Assembly: GCA_965200525.1 (NCBI GenBank)
Contig: OZ241368.1
Location: 3,286,001-3,350,000 of the forward strand
Source: JANNPJ01 sp965200525
GTDB taxonomy: Bacteria > Actinomycetota > Actinomycetes > Actinomycetales > Kineosporiaceae
Direction: 5' to 3'
DNA length: 64,000 nucleotides
The notes under the pieces were generated by a model, which was not told the DNA's origin, did not search any database, and worked only from the letters and a program-made list of their open reading frames with translations. This document shows positions 49,649-57,329 of the stretch, in pieces. Position 1 is the stretch's first letter. Each line of letters starts with the position of its first letter. The translations under genes were made by a program, and so were the position numbers.

Positions 49649-50844
49649 CCGTCTGGGACGACGTCGTCGGCCAGGAGAGCGCCGTCGCCACCCTGCGGCA
49701 CGCGGTGCGGGCCGCGGCCCAGATGGTGACGGCCGGGGCGATGACCGGTGACCGGGGCCCGGTCGCCGGCATGACCCACGCCTGGCTGCTCACCGGGCCG
49801 CCCGGGTCGGGCCGGTCCAATGCGGCCCGGGCCTTCGCCGCCGCCCTGCAGTGCCTGGAGGGCGGGTGCGGGCACTGCCACGCCTGCCTGACCGCGCTGT
49901 CCGGGGCCCACGCCGACGTCAGCCTGGTCGCCACCGAACACGTCCAACTGCGGGTGGACGACGTCCGCCCGCTGATCCAGCTGGCTCAGCGCAGCCCGTC
50001 CGAGGGTCGCTGGCGAGTGATCGTGATCGAGGACGCCGACCGGCTGAACGACTCCTCCGGCAACGTGTTGCTGAAGGCGATCGAGGAGCCGCCGCCGCGC
50101 ACGGTCTGGCTGCTCTGCGCGCCCAGCGCCGACGACGTGCTGACCACCATCCGGTCCCGCTGCCGGCGGGTCGGGCTGCGGATCCCCCCGGTGGAGGCGG
50201 TCGCGGCCCTGCTGGTCCGCCGGGACGGCGCCGACCCGGCGGTGGCGGCGTTCGCGGCTCGGGCCGCCCAGAGCCACATCGGGCTGGCTCGCCGGCTGGC
50301 CTTCGACGAGGGGGCCCGGATCCGCCGCCGGGAGGTACTCAAGCTGCCGGCCAAGCTGCGCAGCGTGGGGGCCGCGGTGCTGGCCGCCGGGCAGTTCGTC
50401 GAGGTGGCGGCCGAGGAGTCGAAGTCGCGGACCACCGAGCGCGATGCCACCGAGAAGGTGGCCCTGCTGCACTCGCTCGGGGCCGAGGGGCTGGCCACGC
50501 TGCCGCCCGCGGTCCGGGCCCAGGTGCGCCAGCTCGAGGAGAACCAGAAGCGGCGGGCCACCCGGGCCCAGCGCGACGTCCTCGATCGGTCGCTGGTCGA
50601 CCTGCTGTCGCTGTACCGCGACGTCCTGGTGCTGCAGTTCGGGGCGGTCGGCGAGGACAGCAAGGTCGAGCTGGTGAACGCCGAGATGGCTGACCTGCTG
50701 TGGTCGGAGGCGCAGGCCTCGACCCCGGCGGCCACGCTGCGCCGGATGGAGGCGATCGGCCTGGCCCGGGAGCGGATCGAGGCCAACGTGTCGCCGCTGC
50801 TGGCCGTCGAGGCGCTGATGGTGCAGCTGAGGCCGGCGGCCTGA
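49645..50844 (+). CDS. holB: DNA polymerase III delta' subunit
   Basis: A 399-residue clamp-loader subunit. 'VGQESAVATLRHAV' and 'AWLLTGPPGSGRSNAARAFA' show the AAA+ start with GRS instead of GKT, as expected for non-hydrolysing delta'. The zinc module has Cys70, Cys75, Cys78 and Cys81 ('CLEGGCGHCHAC'). 'VIEDADRLNDSSGNVLLKAIEEPPPRTVWLLCAPS' (in part) and the sensor 'TIRSRCR' follow. It forms the clamp loader with DnaX and delta. It overlaps the tmk fusion by 4 nt, an order known from Streptomyces and mycobacteria. Confidence 0.95.
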   Translation: MTVWDDVVGQESAVATLRHAVRAAAQMVTAGAMTGDRGPVAGMTHAWLLTGPPGSGRSNAARAFAAALQCLEGGCGHCHACLTALSGAHADVSLVATEHVQLRVDDVRPLIQLAQRSPSEGRWRVIVIEDADRLNDSSGNVLLKAIEEPPPRTVWLLCAPSADDVLTTIRSRCRRVGLRIPPVEAVAALLVRRDGADPAVAAFAARAAQSHIGLARRLAFDEGARIRRREVLKLPAKLRSVGAAVLAAGQFVEVAAEESKSRTTERDATEKVALLHSLGAEGLATLPPAVRAQVRQLEENQKRRATRAQRDVLDRSLVDLLSLYRDVLVLQFGAVGEDSKVELVNAEMADLLWSEAQASTPAATLRRMEAIGLARERIEANVSPLLAVEALMVQLRPAA

Positions 50845-50850
50845 GCCGGG

Positions 50851-50919
50851 CCGGAGTCGGGCCTGAGCCTGGCCGGCGCCCGGCCGGAGTCGGGCCGGAG
50901 TCGGGCGGCCGGAATCGGG
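50851..50919. repeat. Short degenerate repeats (CCGGAGTCGGG)
   Basis: Copies at 50851-50861, 50884-50894, 50895-50905 and 50909-50919 (the last with one change) in the spacer between holB and the peptidase gene. Confidence 0.7.
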
Positions 50920-50995
50920 GGTTCACAACCAGGTCCGATACGGTGCCTCGAGTTGAGAAGTACCGTGCAGCCGACGCCGAGGAGCCGACCGCCTG

Positions 50996-52573
50996 ATGTT
51001 CCGCAGCGACAGGCGGGCCGCCCGGGCCGCCGTCCGAGCCCTGCTGGTGACCGCCGTCGTCGGGATCGGGGTCAGCTCCTGCACCTTCCCGGGCTCGTCG
51101 GACGCCGGGCCGGACGTGGCCACCACGACGCTGCCGACCGCGGTGGTGGCCCCGGCCGGGGTGAAGGATCCGGCGCTCGACCCGGCCCTGCAGAAGTACT
51201 ACAAGCAGGCGGTCAGCTGGTCGGACTGCGGCGACGGTTTCAGCTGCGCCAAGATCGACGTCCCGATGGACTGGAAGGAGCCGGCCGGACCGTCGATCAA
51301 GATCGCGGTCAACCGGCTGCCGGCCACGGGCAAGAAGCTGGGCTCGATGCTGATCAACCCGGGTGGCCCGGGCGCCTCCGGGATCGAGTACGCCAAGGTG
51401 GCCCGCCAGGCCTTCGGTCAGGCCCTGCTGCGCCACTACGACGTGGTCGGCTTCGACCCGCGCGGGATCGGCCAGTCCGACCCGGTGAAGTGCCTGCCCG
51501 ACTCCCAGCTGGACGCCTACGTCGCGGCCGATGCCACCCCGGACGACCAGGCCGAGCTGGACTCCTCAATTGCCCAGCTGAAGCGGTTCGCGGCCGCCTG
51601 CCGGCAGAACACCGGGCCGCTGCTGGGCGACGTCGACACCCTGAGCGTCGTCCGCGACCTGGACGTGCTCCGGGCGGCGATGGGGGACGACGTCCTCACC
51701 TACCTGGGTGCGTCCTACGGCACCTACATCGGGGCCTGGTACGCGCAGACCTTCCCGTGGCGGGTGGGCCGGATGGTGCTGGACGGCGCGGTCGACCCGT
51801 CGCTCACGTCGGCCCAGTACGTGGCCGGTCAGGCCGAAGGCTTCTCCCGGGCCCTGAAGGCCTTCGTGGCCGACTGCCAGGCGCAGAAGGGCTGCCCGCT
51901 GACCGGCTCACTGACCAACGGCCTGAACCAGGTAGGGGCCCTGGTGGACAAGGCCGACGCCACCCCGCTGAAGACCGACGACGGCCATCGCCCGTTGACC
52001 CAGGCCCTGATGGTGACCGGGATCGCCGAGGCGCTCTACGCCGAGCAGCTCTGGCCGGTGCTGACCAACGGCCTGACCAATGCGCTCAAGGGTGACGGCT
52101 CGGGCCTGCTCCAGCTGGCCGACGAGTACCTGGAACGCGACAGCAAGGGCCACTACGGCCAGACGATCTCGGCCAACCCGGCCATTTTCTGCCTCGACGT
52201 ACCCGAAACCCGCACCTCGGAACAGATCTCGACCGACGCCGCCGCACTGCAGGCCAAGTTCCCGCCGCTCGGCGGCACCATCGGCTGGGGCGCTCTGAGC
52301 TGTGCCGAGTGGCCGCTCAAGGCAGTAATGCCGCGGGAGAAGCTGACCGCCGCCGGGGCCGCCCCGATCCTGGTGCTCGGCACGGTCGGCGACCCGGCCA
52401 CCCCCTACGAGTGGGCCCAGTCGCTCGCCTCGCAACTGTCCTCCGGCCGGCTGCTGACCTGGGAGGGAACCATGCACACGGCCTACCACCAGAGCAGCGA
52501 CTGCATCGACGACAAGGTCGAGGCGTACATGCTCACCGGTGTCGTCCCGGCCGTCGGCACCCGCTGCACGTAG
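50996..52573 (+). CDS. Lipoprotein alpha/beta-hydrolase, tripeptidyl-aminopeptidase type
   Basis: A 525-residue exported hydrolase. A basic N-terminus and hydrophobic stretch end in a lipobox 'GIGVSSC' with Cys29. The proline-iminopeptidase-like fold has 'LINPGGPGASG' (oxyanion), 'VVGFDPRGIGQS', the nucleophile 'GASYGTYIG' (Ser240), Asp in 'LGTVGDPATP' and His in 'GTMHTAYH'. Six or more cysteines fit an extracytoplasmic protein ('SCAEW', 'DCQAQKGCP', 'FCLDVP'). Family members (Streptomyces SlpD/E/TAP) remove N-terminal tripeptides or hydrolyse esters. Same position after holB as in Streptomyces. GAGGAG is 11-12 nt before the ATG, rather far. Confidence 0.88.
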   Translation: MFRSDRRAARAAVRALLVTAVVGIGVSSCTFPGSSDAGPDVATTTLPTAVVAPAGVKDPALDPALQKYYKQAVSWSDCGDGFSCAKIDVPMDWKEPAGPSIKIAVNRLPATGKKLGSMLINPGGPGASGIEYAKVARQAFGQALLRHYDVVGFDPRGIGQSDPVKCLPDSQLDAYVAADATPDDQAELDSSIAQLKRFAAACRQNTGPLLGDVDTLSVVRDLDVLRAAMGDDVLTYLGASYGTYIGAWYAQTFPWRVGRMVLDGAVDPSLTSAQYVAGQAEGFSRALKAFVADCQAQKGCPLTGSLTNGLNQVGALVDKADATPLKTDDGHRPLTQALMVTGIAEALYAEQLWPVLTNGLTNALKGDGSGLLQLADEYLERDSKGHYGQTISANPAIFCLDVPETRTSEQISTDAAALQAKFPPLGGTIGWGALSCAEWPLKAVMPREKLTAAGAAPILVLGTVGDPATPYEWAQSLASQLSSGRLLTWEGTMHTAYHQSSDCIDDKVEAYMLTGVVPAVGTRCT

Positions 52574-52636
52574 GGGACGCCCCGGCCCGGTCGCCGCGCC
52601 GGTGCCTGCTCGGCTCGGCGGGGTGCTCGGACCACG

Positions 52637-52642
52637 TATACT
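52637..52642 (+). promoter_or_regulatory. -10 element of the tRNA-Thr promoter (TATACT)
   Basis: TATACT is 33 nt upstream of the tRNA, a near-consensus -10. The -35 region is not clear. Confidence 0.5.
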
Positions 52643-52674
52643 CGTCAACCGTGCCACCCGTTCGCGGGCCGCAC

Positions 52675-52751
52675 GCCGCCTTAGCTCAGTTGGCCAGAGC
52701 AGCTCATTCGTAATGAGCAGGTCGTCGGTTCGAGTCCGACAGGCGGCTCCA
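52675..52751 (+). tRNA. tRNA-Thr (anticodon CGT)
   Basis: A complete cloverleaf: acceptor GCCGCCT/AGGCGGC; D-arm GCTC/GAGC with AGTTGGCCA; anticodon stem GCTCA/TGAGC with loop TTCGTAA, hence anticodon CGT (codon ACG); T-arm GTCGG-TTCGAGT-CCGAC; discriminator T and encoded CCA. A phage-type integrase gene starts 108 nt downstream. Confidence 0.97.
52728..52751 (+). other. Candidate left attachment site (attL) in the tRNA-Thr 3' part
   Basis: The integrase gene points away from the tRNA 3' end, the usual arrangement for elements using a tRNA T-arm and 3' end as attB. The restored 3' end is intact. The matching repeat (attR) is not in the window, so the exact core is unknown. Confidence 0.5.
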
Positions 52752-52753
52752 GC

Positions 52754-52787
52754 AAAGCCCCAGGTCAGATCCATGATCTGGGGCTTT
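52754..52787 (+). terminator. Intrinsic terminator after tRNA-Thr
   Basis: AAAGCCCCAG (52754-52763) pairs with CTGGGGCTTT (52778-52787); four inner pairs (one G-T) extend the stem around loop GATCCA, and CTTTCTC follows. It lies between the tRNA and the integrase gene, so it may be element-borne. Confidence 0.8.
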
Positions 52788-52846
52788 CTCGTGTTCGCGG
52801 AATCTCTTCGTGGCATGGATCGTGGCATGTTGTCGGTGTTGATGCC

Positions 52847-52852
52847 TACCGT
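52847..52852 (+). promoter_or_regulatory. -10 hexamer of a leaderless promoter for the integrase (TACCGT)
   Basis: TACCGT lies 6 nt before ATG 52859; no Shine-Dalgarno sequence is present. Confidence 0.4.
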
Positions 52853-52858
52853 TGGCTC

Positions 52859-54394
52859 ATGGCCAGGGGATCCGTGGAGAAGCTGAAGCGCGGCTTTCGT
52901 GCGCGTGTTTACGCAGGCAAGGACCCGATCACCGGCAAACAGACGTACGTGCGAGGCCAGGTGCGCCGTGACTTGGGTGAGGCCGAGCGGGATTGCGTCC
53001 GTCTGCTGGCCGAGGTCGAGGCCGACGACCAGCCGGACCGATCGGCCACCCTTGCCACACTGATGAAAGCATGGGCGGAGGTTGCTGATCATGAGCTGAC
53101 CACGCGGGAGACCACCGCGGCCTACGTCCGGCGAGTCATCAACCCGGCTCTGGGGGATTGGCCCCTCCGCAAGCTGCAGTATCGCGTCGACGTGTTGGAC
53201 CGGTTCTATAAGCACCTGGGTCGCTGCAGCATTGTGTGCAAGGGGCAGCCCTTCATCGAGCACAAGCGCGACGCCGAGCACGACTGTGTCGCCCTGAAAT
53301 GCCGACCTCACGTCTGCCGGCCGATGGCGCCAGCATCGGTCCGCCGGATCCACGGCATCCTCTCGCCGGCATTCGGTTACGCCGTCGCCTGGAACTGGAT
53401 CGAGCGCAACCCGACCGAGCACGCTCACCCGCCAAAGCTCAAGCGCCGCCGGGCCAAGCCACCCGCGGAGGAGAAGGTCGCGAGACTCCTCAATCTGGCC
53501 TGGGCCACCTCCACCGAATTCGCAATGTTCCTCTGGCTGGCTACAACGACCGGGGCTCGCCGAGGCGAACTGGCGGGCCTGCGGTGGACAGCCGTCAACC
53601 TCCGCGCCGGCATCATCACGATCGAGAAGAGCTACGTTCAGCGGGCAGGTCAGAGCGAACTGAAGGAGACCAAAACCGACAGTGATAGGCGCCTCGCCCT
53701 AGATCCGCTCACCGTGCAGATGATGAAGGACTTCCGTGAGCAGCTTGGGCAACGACTGGCGCCAGCGCACCTCACGCTCGCTCAGGACGCGTTCGTCTTT
53801 AGTCCTGACCCGACTGGGCGGGTGCCTTGGCACCCAGACCATTTCAGTCACGCTTTCCGTGAGCTTGCCGATCTTGTCGACATCTCAGAGCCGCTGAAGA
53901 ATCTGCGTCATTTCAATGCCACTCAGCTGCTCAGTGCGGGTGTGGATCTGCGGACAACCGCCGGCCGGCTCGGCCACTCGGACGGTGGGGCGACAACGCT
54001 GAAGGTATATGCCGACTGGATGCCGGCTACGGACCGCAAGGCGGCCGAGCAGCTCGCGTCCGACCTGATGACCCTACGAGGCGCCCAGGAGCTCAAGTCG
54101 GGGGCAGGAGACGCGACTAGAGCCCCTACACCGCAGCGTCTTTCAAGACCCCTCGGTGAGACCCTCGAGCCACCCAAGGATGGCCGAACAACCTACTTAG
54201 TGGTAGCGGCTAGCCTACGAACTGCCGTGAGCGCTGGCCGGTTGGCACCTGGCGACCTGGTCCCGACTGTCGATCAGCTGGCGGCCTGGTTCGGAATCGC
54301 TCGCTCGACAGCGCAGCGAGCCTTTGCTCTTCTTGGCGAGCAAGGGCTCATCGTGCGCAGCGGATCCCGGTGGGTGGTAGCAGAATCGGCCTAG
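52859..54394 (+). CDS. Tyrosine integrase with C-terminal GntR-type winged-helix domain
   Basis: A 511-residue site-specific recombinase. N-terminal AP2-like arm domain (1-60), core-binding domain (65-200) with a Cys/His-rich insertion ('CSIVC...H...H.C...C..HVC', about 121-155), then the catalytic domain: Arg near 233 ('TTGARRGELAGLRW'), 'KNLRHFNATQLL' with Lys where His of HxxR is usual, His in 'GRLGHSD' and nucleophile Tyr384 ('LKVYADW'). After a linker of about 50 residues, residues 438-508 read 'LRTAVSAGRLAPGDLVPTVDQLAAWFGIARSTAQRAFALLGEQGLIV' (in part), a GntR winged helix. The fusion could let the integrase bind or regulate its own att/promoter region. Confidence 0.9.
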   Translation: MARGSVEKLKRGFRARVYAGKDPITGKQTYVRGQVRRDLGEAERDCVRLLAEVEADDQPDRSATLATLMKAWAEVADHELTTRETTAAYVRRVINPALGDWPLRKLQYRVDVLDRFYKHLGRCSIVCKGQPFIEHKRDAEHDCVALKCRPHVCRPMAPASVRRIHGILSPAFGYAVAWNWIERNPTEHAHPPKLKRRRAKPPAEEKVARLLNLAWATSTEFAMFLWLATTTGARRGELAGLRWTAVNLRAGIITIEKSYVQRAGQSELKETKTDSDRRLALDPLTVQMMKDFREQLGQRLAPAHLTLAQDAFVFSPDPTGRVPWHPDHFSHAFRELADLVDISEPLKNLRHFNATQLLSAGVDLRTTAGRLGHSDGGATTLKVYADWMPATDRKAAEQLASDLMTLRGAQELKSGAGDATRAPTPQRLSRPLGETLEPPKDGRTTYLVVAASLRTAVSAGRLAPGDLVPTVDQLAAWFGIARSTAQRAFALLGEQGLIVRSGSRWVVAESA

Positions 54395-54466
54395 TTGACG
54401 GCAGCGGAGGAAGCTCAGTGCCCCAAAAGATCGGTCGCCGGGCCAACATTCGCTCGCGCACGCCGG

Positions 54467-55624
54467 CTACTCGATATAGACGAACGACGGGTGAGGGTGC
54501 ATCAGGAAATCATGGTGCGAGATATTCCATGCGTAGGCACCGGCCATCTCAAAGACCGCAAGGTCGCCCACGCCGAGATCGGTGACCGAGACACCGTACG
54601 AAAGCATGTCTTTGGGTGTGCACAGCTGTCCGACGAAGGCAGCGTTCTCGCTCGTCAGGCGCAGTCCGCCAGAGCCCTGGCTCGGAATGACCGTAACCGG
54701 CTGGCTGTGGCCCTTTGTGGCGGGGGTACGGATGTGATGAGTGCCGCCGCGGGTGATGGCATATGCCTGCCCCCGGGTCCACTTCACGTCCAGAACATCG
54801 GTGACGTAATAGCCGTCGTAGACCGAGATGGCTCGGCCCGGTTCGATACGAAGTTGTGCGTCATGAGCGCCAGCCAGCTCAGCCAGGCCCTTCGCGTACG
54901 CCGTCCAGTCGAAGCGGTTGCCGGGATCTGTGTAGTCGACGGCCATCCCGCCGCCGAGGTTAACTTCCGGTCGGTCGATGTCGGGCGTATGGCTTTTGAG
55001 CCAAGGCAAGGCCCACGAGAGCACGTTCTGGTCGAGCGCGAGCTTGGAGTCGGCGTCCAGACCGGAAGCGAGGTGAGCGTGGATCCCACGAATCTTGATC
55101 CCCGGCGCGTCGCGGGCCATCGCGGCGGCCTCGACCAGGTCCGGCTCATCCATGCCGAACGGCCCGCTCATGCTGAGCACGGCGCCGGCTGCCACGATGT
55201 TCAGGTTGGCCCGGAGCATGATGTCGACCGGGTTCCCGTTGCTGATGCGGATCAAGCGGGCCAGTTCGCGGGGGCTCTCGACGTGGAGGCGCTCGACTCC
55301 GAGTTTCAGGGCCAGGCGGAGTTCGGCGTCTGTTTTTCCGGGACCGCCGAAGGCGACCCGTGCCTGCGGCAACGCCGCGCGCACGTGCTGTAGCTCTCCG
55401 CCGGATGCCACTTCGATGCCGGTCGCGTGCGGGGCGATCGTGGTCAGCAAGTGGGGATCCGGGTTGGCTTTAGCGGCATAGAAGAACTCCACGCCGGCGC
55501 TCTCCAGAGCTGCCGCCACCGCTTGCACGTGTTCCTTCAGGCCGCGGAGGTCGTAGACGTAGCCGGGTAGCGAATCCTTGGCAGCCAGTTCTGCGGCCTT
55601 GGCTTGTACGGCGGCGGGAATCAT
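54467..55624 (-). CDS. PLP-dependent decarboxylase, alanine-racemase fold (group IV)
   Basis: A 385-residue enzyme. Lys52 in 'FFYAAKANPDP' is the PLP Lys. 'HAHLASGL', 'VNLGGGMAVDY', 'IEPGRAIS' and 'QLCTPKDMLS' are the ornithine/diaminopimelate-decarboxylase signatures, and 'GAYAWNISHHDFLMHPHP' closes the active site with its Tyr. The ending resembles decarboxylases of siderophore and antibiotic clusters (AcsE/SbnH/BtrK type) more than LysA; that comparison is from memory. No biosynthetic partners are near. GAAGGAG precedes the ATG by 5 nt. It is downstream of the GntR repressor and probably in its regulon. Cargo with unknown substrate. Confidence 0.82.
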   Translation of the reverse strand: MIPAAVQAKAAELAAKDSLPGYVYDLRGLKEHVQAVAAALESAGVEFFYAAKANPDPHLLTTIAPHATGIEVASGGELQHVRAALPQARVAFGGPGKTDAELRLALKLGVERLHVESPRELARLIRISNGNPVDIMLRANLNIVAAGAVLSMSGPFGMDEPDLVEAAAMARDAPGIKIRGIHAHLASGLDADSKLALDQNVLSWALPWLKSHTPDIDRPEVNLGGGMAVDYTDPGNRFDWTAYAKGLAELAGAHDAQLRIEPGRAISVYDGYYVTDVLDVKWTRGQAYAITRGGTHHIRTPATKGHSQPVTVIPSQGSGGLRLTSENAAFVGQLCTPKDMLSYGVSVTDLGVGDLAVFEMAGAYAWNISHHDFLMHPHPSFVYIE

Positions 55625-55665
55625 GCTGGCTCCTTCCAGTCACGAGTAAGGGTTACGAGAAACCT

Positions 55666-56433
55666 CTAGCTGAGGGCAAAATCGCCAGTTTCAATAATGA
55701 GGTAGTGGGCCGGAGTGACCATGACGGTGACCTCGACGGCTCGTCCTTCGGCGGTCCGCCCGACGTGTGTGATGTCGTAGACGCTCCGCTCGGGACTGAT
55801 CTCCAACCGAGCGACCTCTTCCTCAGTGGGGACGCGGTTGAGTACGCGCTCAGAAGCGCTGGTCTGTTCATACCCCAGTTCGGCGAGCGCTGACTTTACG
55901 CCACCCACGATCACCGATCCCGGCTGATCCAGCACCGTTCCGGCGGCGATGGAAAGCGGGATCCAAGTGACGTTCAGTCTGATGGGGATGCCGCTAGCGC
56001 TGAGTCGGCGCCGCCGGGCCACGCAGGACACCTCGCCTCTTGGGAGGCCGAGTAGATCGGCCACATCGTCCGGTGGGCTGGCGTGCTCGGTCGTGATCTC
56101 GTGCTTCGGTTCCAGGCCGATCGCCAAAATCTCGGCGTCGAAAGCACCCCGCGCGCCGCCCTGCTCTCGCGTGCGCCGGTCGTACCGGGCGGGGGAGTGG
56201 TGCAGCGGCGGGATCCAAGTCACGAGCGTTCCGCGCCCCTGACGGGGGTGGACGATCCCCTCGGCGGCCAACACGGACATTGCCCGGTTGATCAACGCCC
56301 GGGACACTCCAAACCGTTCGGCCAGTACGGGCTCCGCCGGGAGTGCAGATGCGGGTTCATACCTGCCCGTCACGATGTCGGACCGCACCTCGTCGGCGAT
56401 CTGTCTGAAGGTCAACTTGCTGGGCGTAGCCAT
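55666..56433 (-). CDS. GntR-family repressor (HutC/UTRA type), KorSA-like
   Basis: A 255-residue regulator, the size of the pSAM2 repressor KorSA. Residues 6-72 are the winged helix ('FRQIADEVRSDIVTGRYEPASALPAEPVLAERFGVSRALINRAM', in part), and residues about 100-250 form a UTRA ligand domain ('CVARRRRLSASGIPIRLNVTWIP', 'ERSVYDITHVGRTAEGRAVEVTV'). ATG 56433 is chosen for AGGAG 5 nt upstream. It is divergent from the excisionase-like gene, and two palindromes fill the intergenic region. By analogy it should hold the element silent until an effector binds. It is codirectional with the decarboxylase 41 nt downstream, whose substrate or product could be the effector (speculation). Confidence 0.88.
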   Translation of the reverse strand: MATPSKLTFRQIADEVRSDIVTGRYEPASALPAEPVLAERFGVSRALINRAMSVLAAEGIVHPRQGRGTLVTWIPPLHHSPARYDRRTREQGGARGAFDAEILAIGLEPKHEITTEHASPPDDVADLLGLPRGEVSCVARRRRLSASGIPIRLNVTWIPLSIAAGTVLDQPGSVIVGGVKSALAELGYEQTSASERVLNRVPTEEEVARLEISPERSVYDITHVGRTAEGRAVEVTVMVTPAHYLIIETGDFALS

Positions 56434-56493
56434 GCCCTCTCCTGTCTGTGATTGAAGGGGCCGAGCCGCCCAGGTCTGTGCCGTCCAGCATAC

Positions 56494-56511
56494 ACACCAA
56501 ACGTTTGGCGT
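56494..56511. promoter_or_regulatory. Operator 1 (perfect 12-bp palindrome CCAAACGTTTGG)
   Basis: ACACCAAACGTTTGGCGT: the central 12 bp are a perfect palindrome and the flanks nearly so. It has the T/A-rich, CG-centred look of HutC/GntR sites. It lies upstream of the -35 of the excisionase promoter. Confidence 0.75.
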
Positions 56512-56516
56512 TCCTC

Positions 56517-56545
56517 TTGACATCAATTGCCCGGCGGCGCATGCT
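56517..56545 (+). promoter_or_regulatory. Probable promoter of the excisionase operon
   Basis: A perfect -35 TTGACA (56517-56522) is 17 nt from CATGCT (56540-56545), which keeps the key A2 and T6 of the -10. It sits between the two operators. Confidence 0.5.
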
Positions 56546-56556
56546 GTAGCTCAGAA

Positions 56557-56574
56557 ACACCAAACGTTTGATGT
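56557..56574. promoter_or_regulatory. Operator 2 (CCAAACGTTTGA)
   Basis: ACACCAAACGTTTGATGT shares 16 of 18 bases with operator 1; the 10-bp core CAAACGTTTG is perfect. Centre to centre the two operators are 63 bp apart, six turns of B-DNA. Confidence 0.75.
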
Positions 56575-56627
56575 ATGAACTCAGCGAACCGGCTGAGCCC
56601 AGAGTTTCCCGCCCCGTTGTGACGGGA

Positions 56628-56659
56628 GCGGCCTCCCGTGCTCGAACACGGGAGGCCGC
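56628..56659 (+). promoter_or_regulatory. Leader hairpin (13-bp perfect stem) before the excisionase-like gene
   Basis: GCGGCCTCCCGTG pairs exactly with CACGGGAGGCCGC around loop CTCGAA, in the 5' UTR about 50 nt before ATG 56707. No T tract follows. It may act as attenuator or stabiliser. Confidence 0.55.
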
Positions 56660-56706
56660 GGGGTGATCGATCCACGCAGCTCTTTCGACAGAGACGAGAC
56701 CGACCA

Positions 56707-57081
56707 ATGACCAGTGTGCATGACTCCAAAGTCAACCCAACGCGTGTGCTGCCTCCGCTCAGTACGCGCACCGTGAATCCCGCGTTGATGACTGTCCCGC
56801 AGGCGGCAGAGCTGCTGGGATGCTCCGCAATGACGATCCGACGGCGGATCGCAGTCCGGCAGTTTCCGGCGGTCAAGACCGGTCGTAAGTCGATGATCCC
56901 CCGAGCATTCGTCGAACGACTCGTAGCCGAAGCCGAGGCCGGTAAGACAGTCGTCGTCGACGAGGCCATCGAAGAGTGGCGCGGTCATGGATCGGACCTG
57001 TCCGACGCGCCACTGGTGTCAGCCGAAGAGCCGTGGCCGGCGCTGAACGGCTTTGGCCCGGGATCGGGGGTTCGGTCATGA
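56707..57081 (+). CDS. Excisionase-like helix-turn-helix protein
   Basis: A 124-residue protein. Residues 28-75 ('MTVPQAAELLGCSAMTIRRRIAVRQFPAVKTGRKSMIPRAFVERL', in part) are a MerR/Xis-type helix-turn-helix that reads 'AAELLgcS..TiRRrI..g.fPa.ktGr...Ip'. Pro- and Ser-rich flanks follow. Such proteins bind direct repeats near att sites and direct the integrase towards excision, or act as small activators. It is the first gene of the transfer operon and overlaps the next by ATGA. Its promoter is flanked by the two GntR operators. Confidence 0.8.
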   Translation: MTSVHDSKVNPTRVLPPLSTRTVNPALMTVPQAAELLGCSAMTIRRRIAVRQFPAVKTGRKSMIPRAFVERLVAEAEAGKTVVVDEAIEEWRGHGSDLSDAPLVSAEEPWPALNGFGPGSGVRS

Positions 57082-57329
57082 GCCGCCAGATAGCCCGCCC
57101 GGCCCTCGTGCCGTTGGCCATGGCGGTTGGCGTTCCCATGAGCCTGGTGCGGATCTCGCCTCTGATCGCGGTTCTGTCGTTGCTGGTCTCGCTGCTGCTG
57201 GTCGGTCTGGCGCTGGTGATGGGCGCTGAGCGTCGTCGAAGCGCGGATATGGCGACTGCCTGGCGGACAGAGATCGGGCAGGCCTATGGGTTTCCTGCGG
57301 TGGATTCGGATCAGGAGATCGTCCGGTGA
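57078..57329 (+). CDS. Small two-segment membrane protein of the element
   Basis: An 83-residue protein. Two hydrophobic stretches (about 8-22 and 26-48, 'ISPLIAVLSLLVSLLLVGLALVMG') are followed by a basic, then acidic, cytoplasmic tail. It overlaps both neighbours (ATGA upstream, GTGA downstream). Spread proteins (Spd) of actinomycete plasmids are similar in size and topology; that is analogy only. Confidence 0.7.
   Translation: MSRQIARPALVPLAMAVGVPMSLVRISPLIAVLSLLVSLLLVGLALVMGAERRRSADMATAWRTEIGQAYGFPAVDSDQEIVR

Noticed and set aside
54395..54466. A possible right attachment site just after the integrase
   Set aside because: No repeat of the tRNA-Thr 3' end is present there, and element genes clearly continue to the window end.
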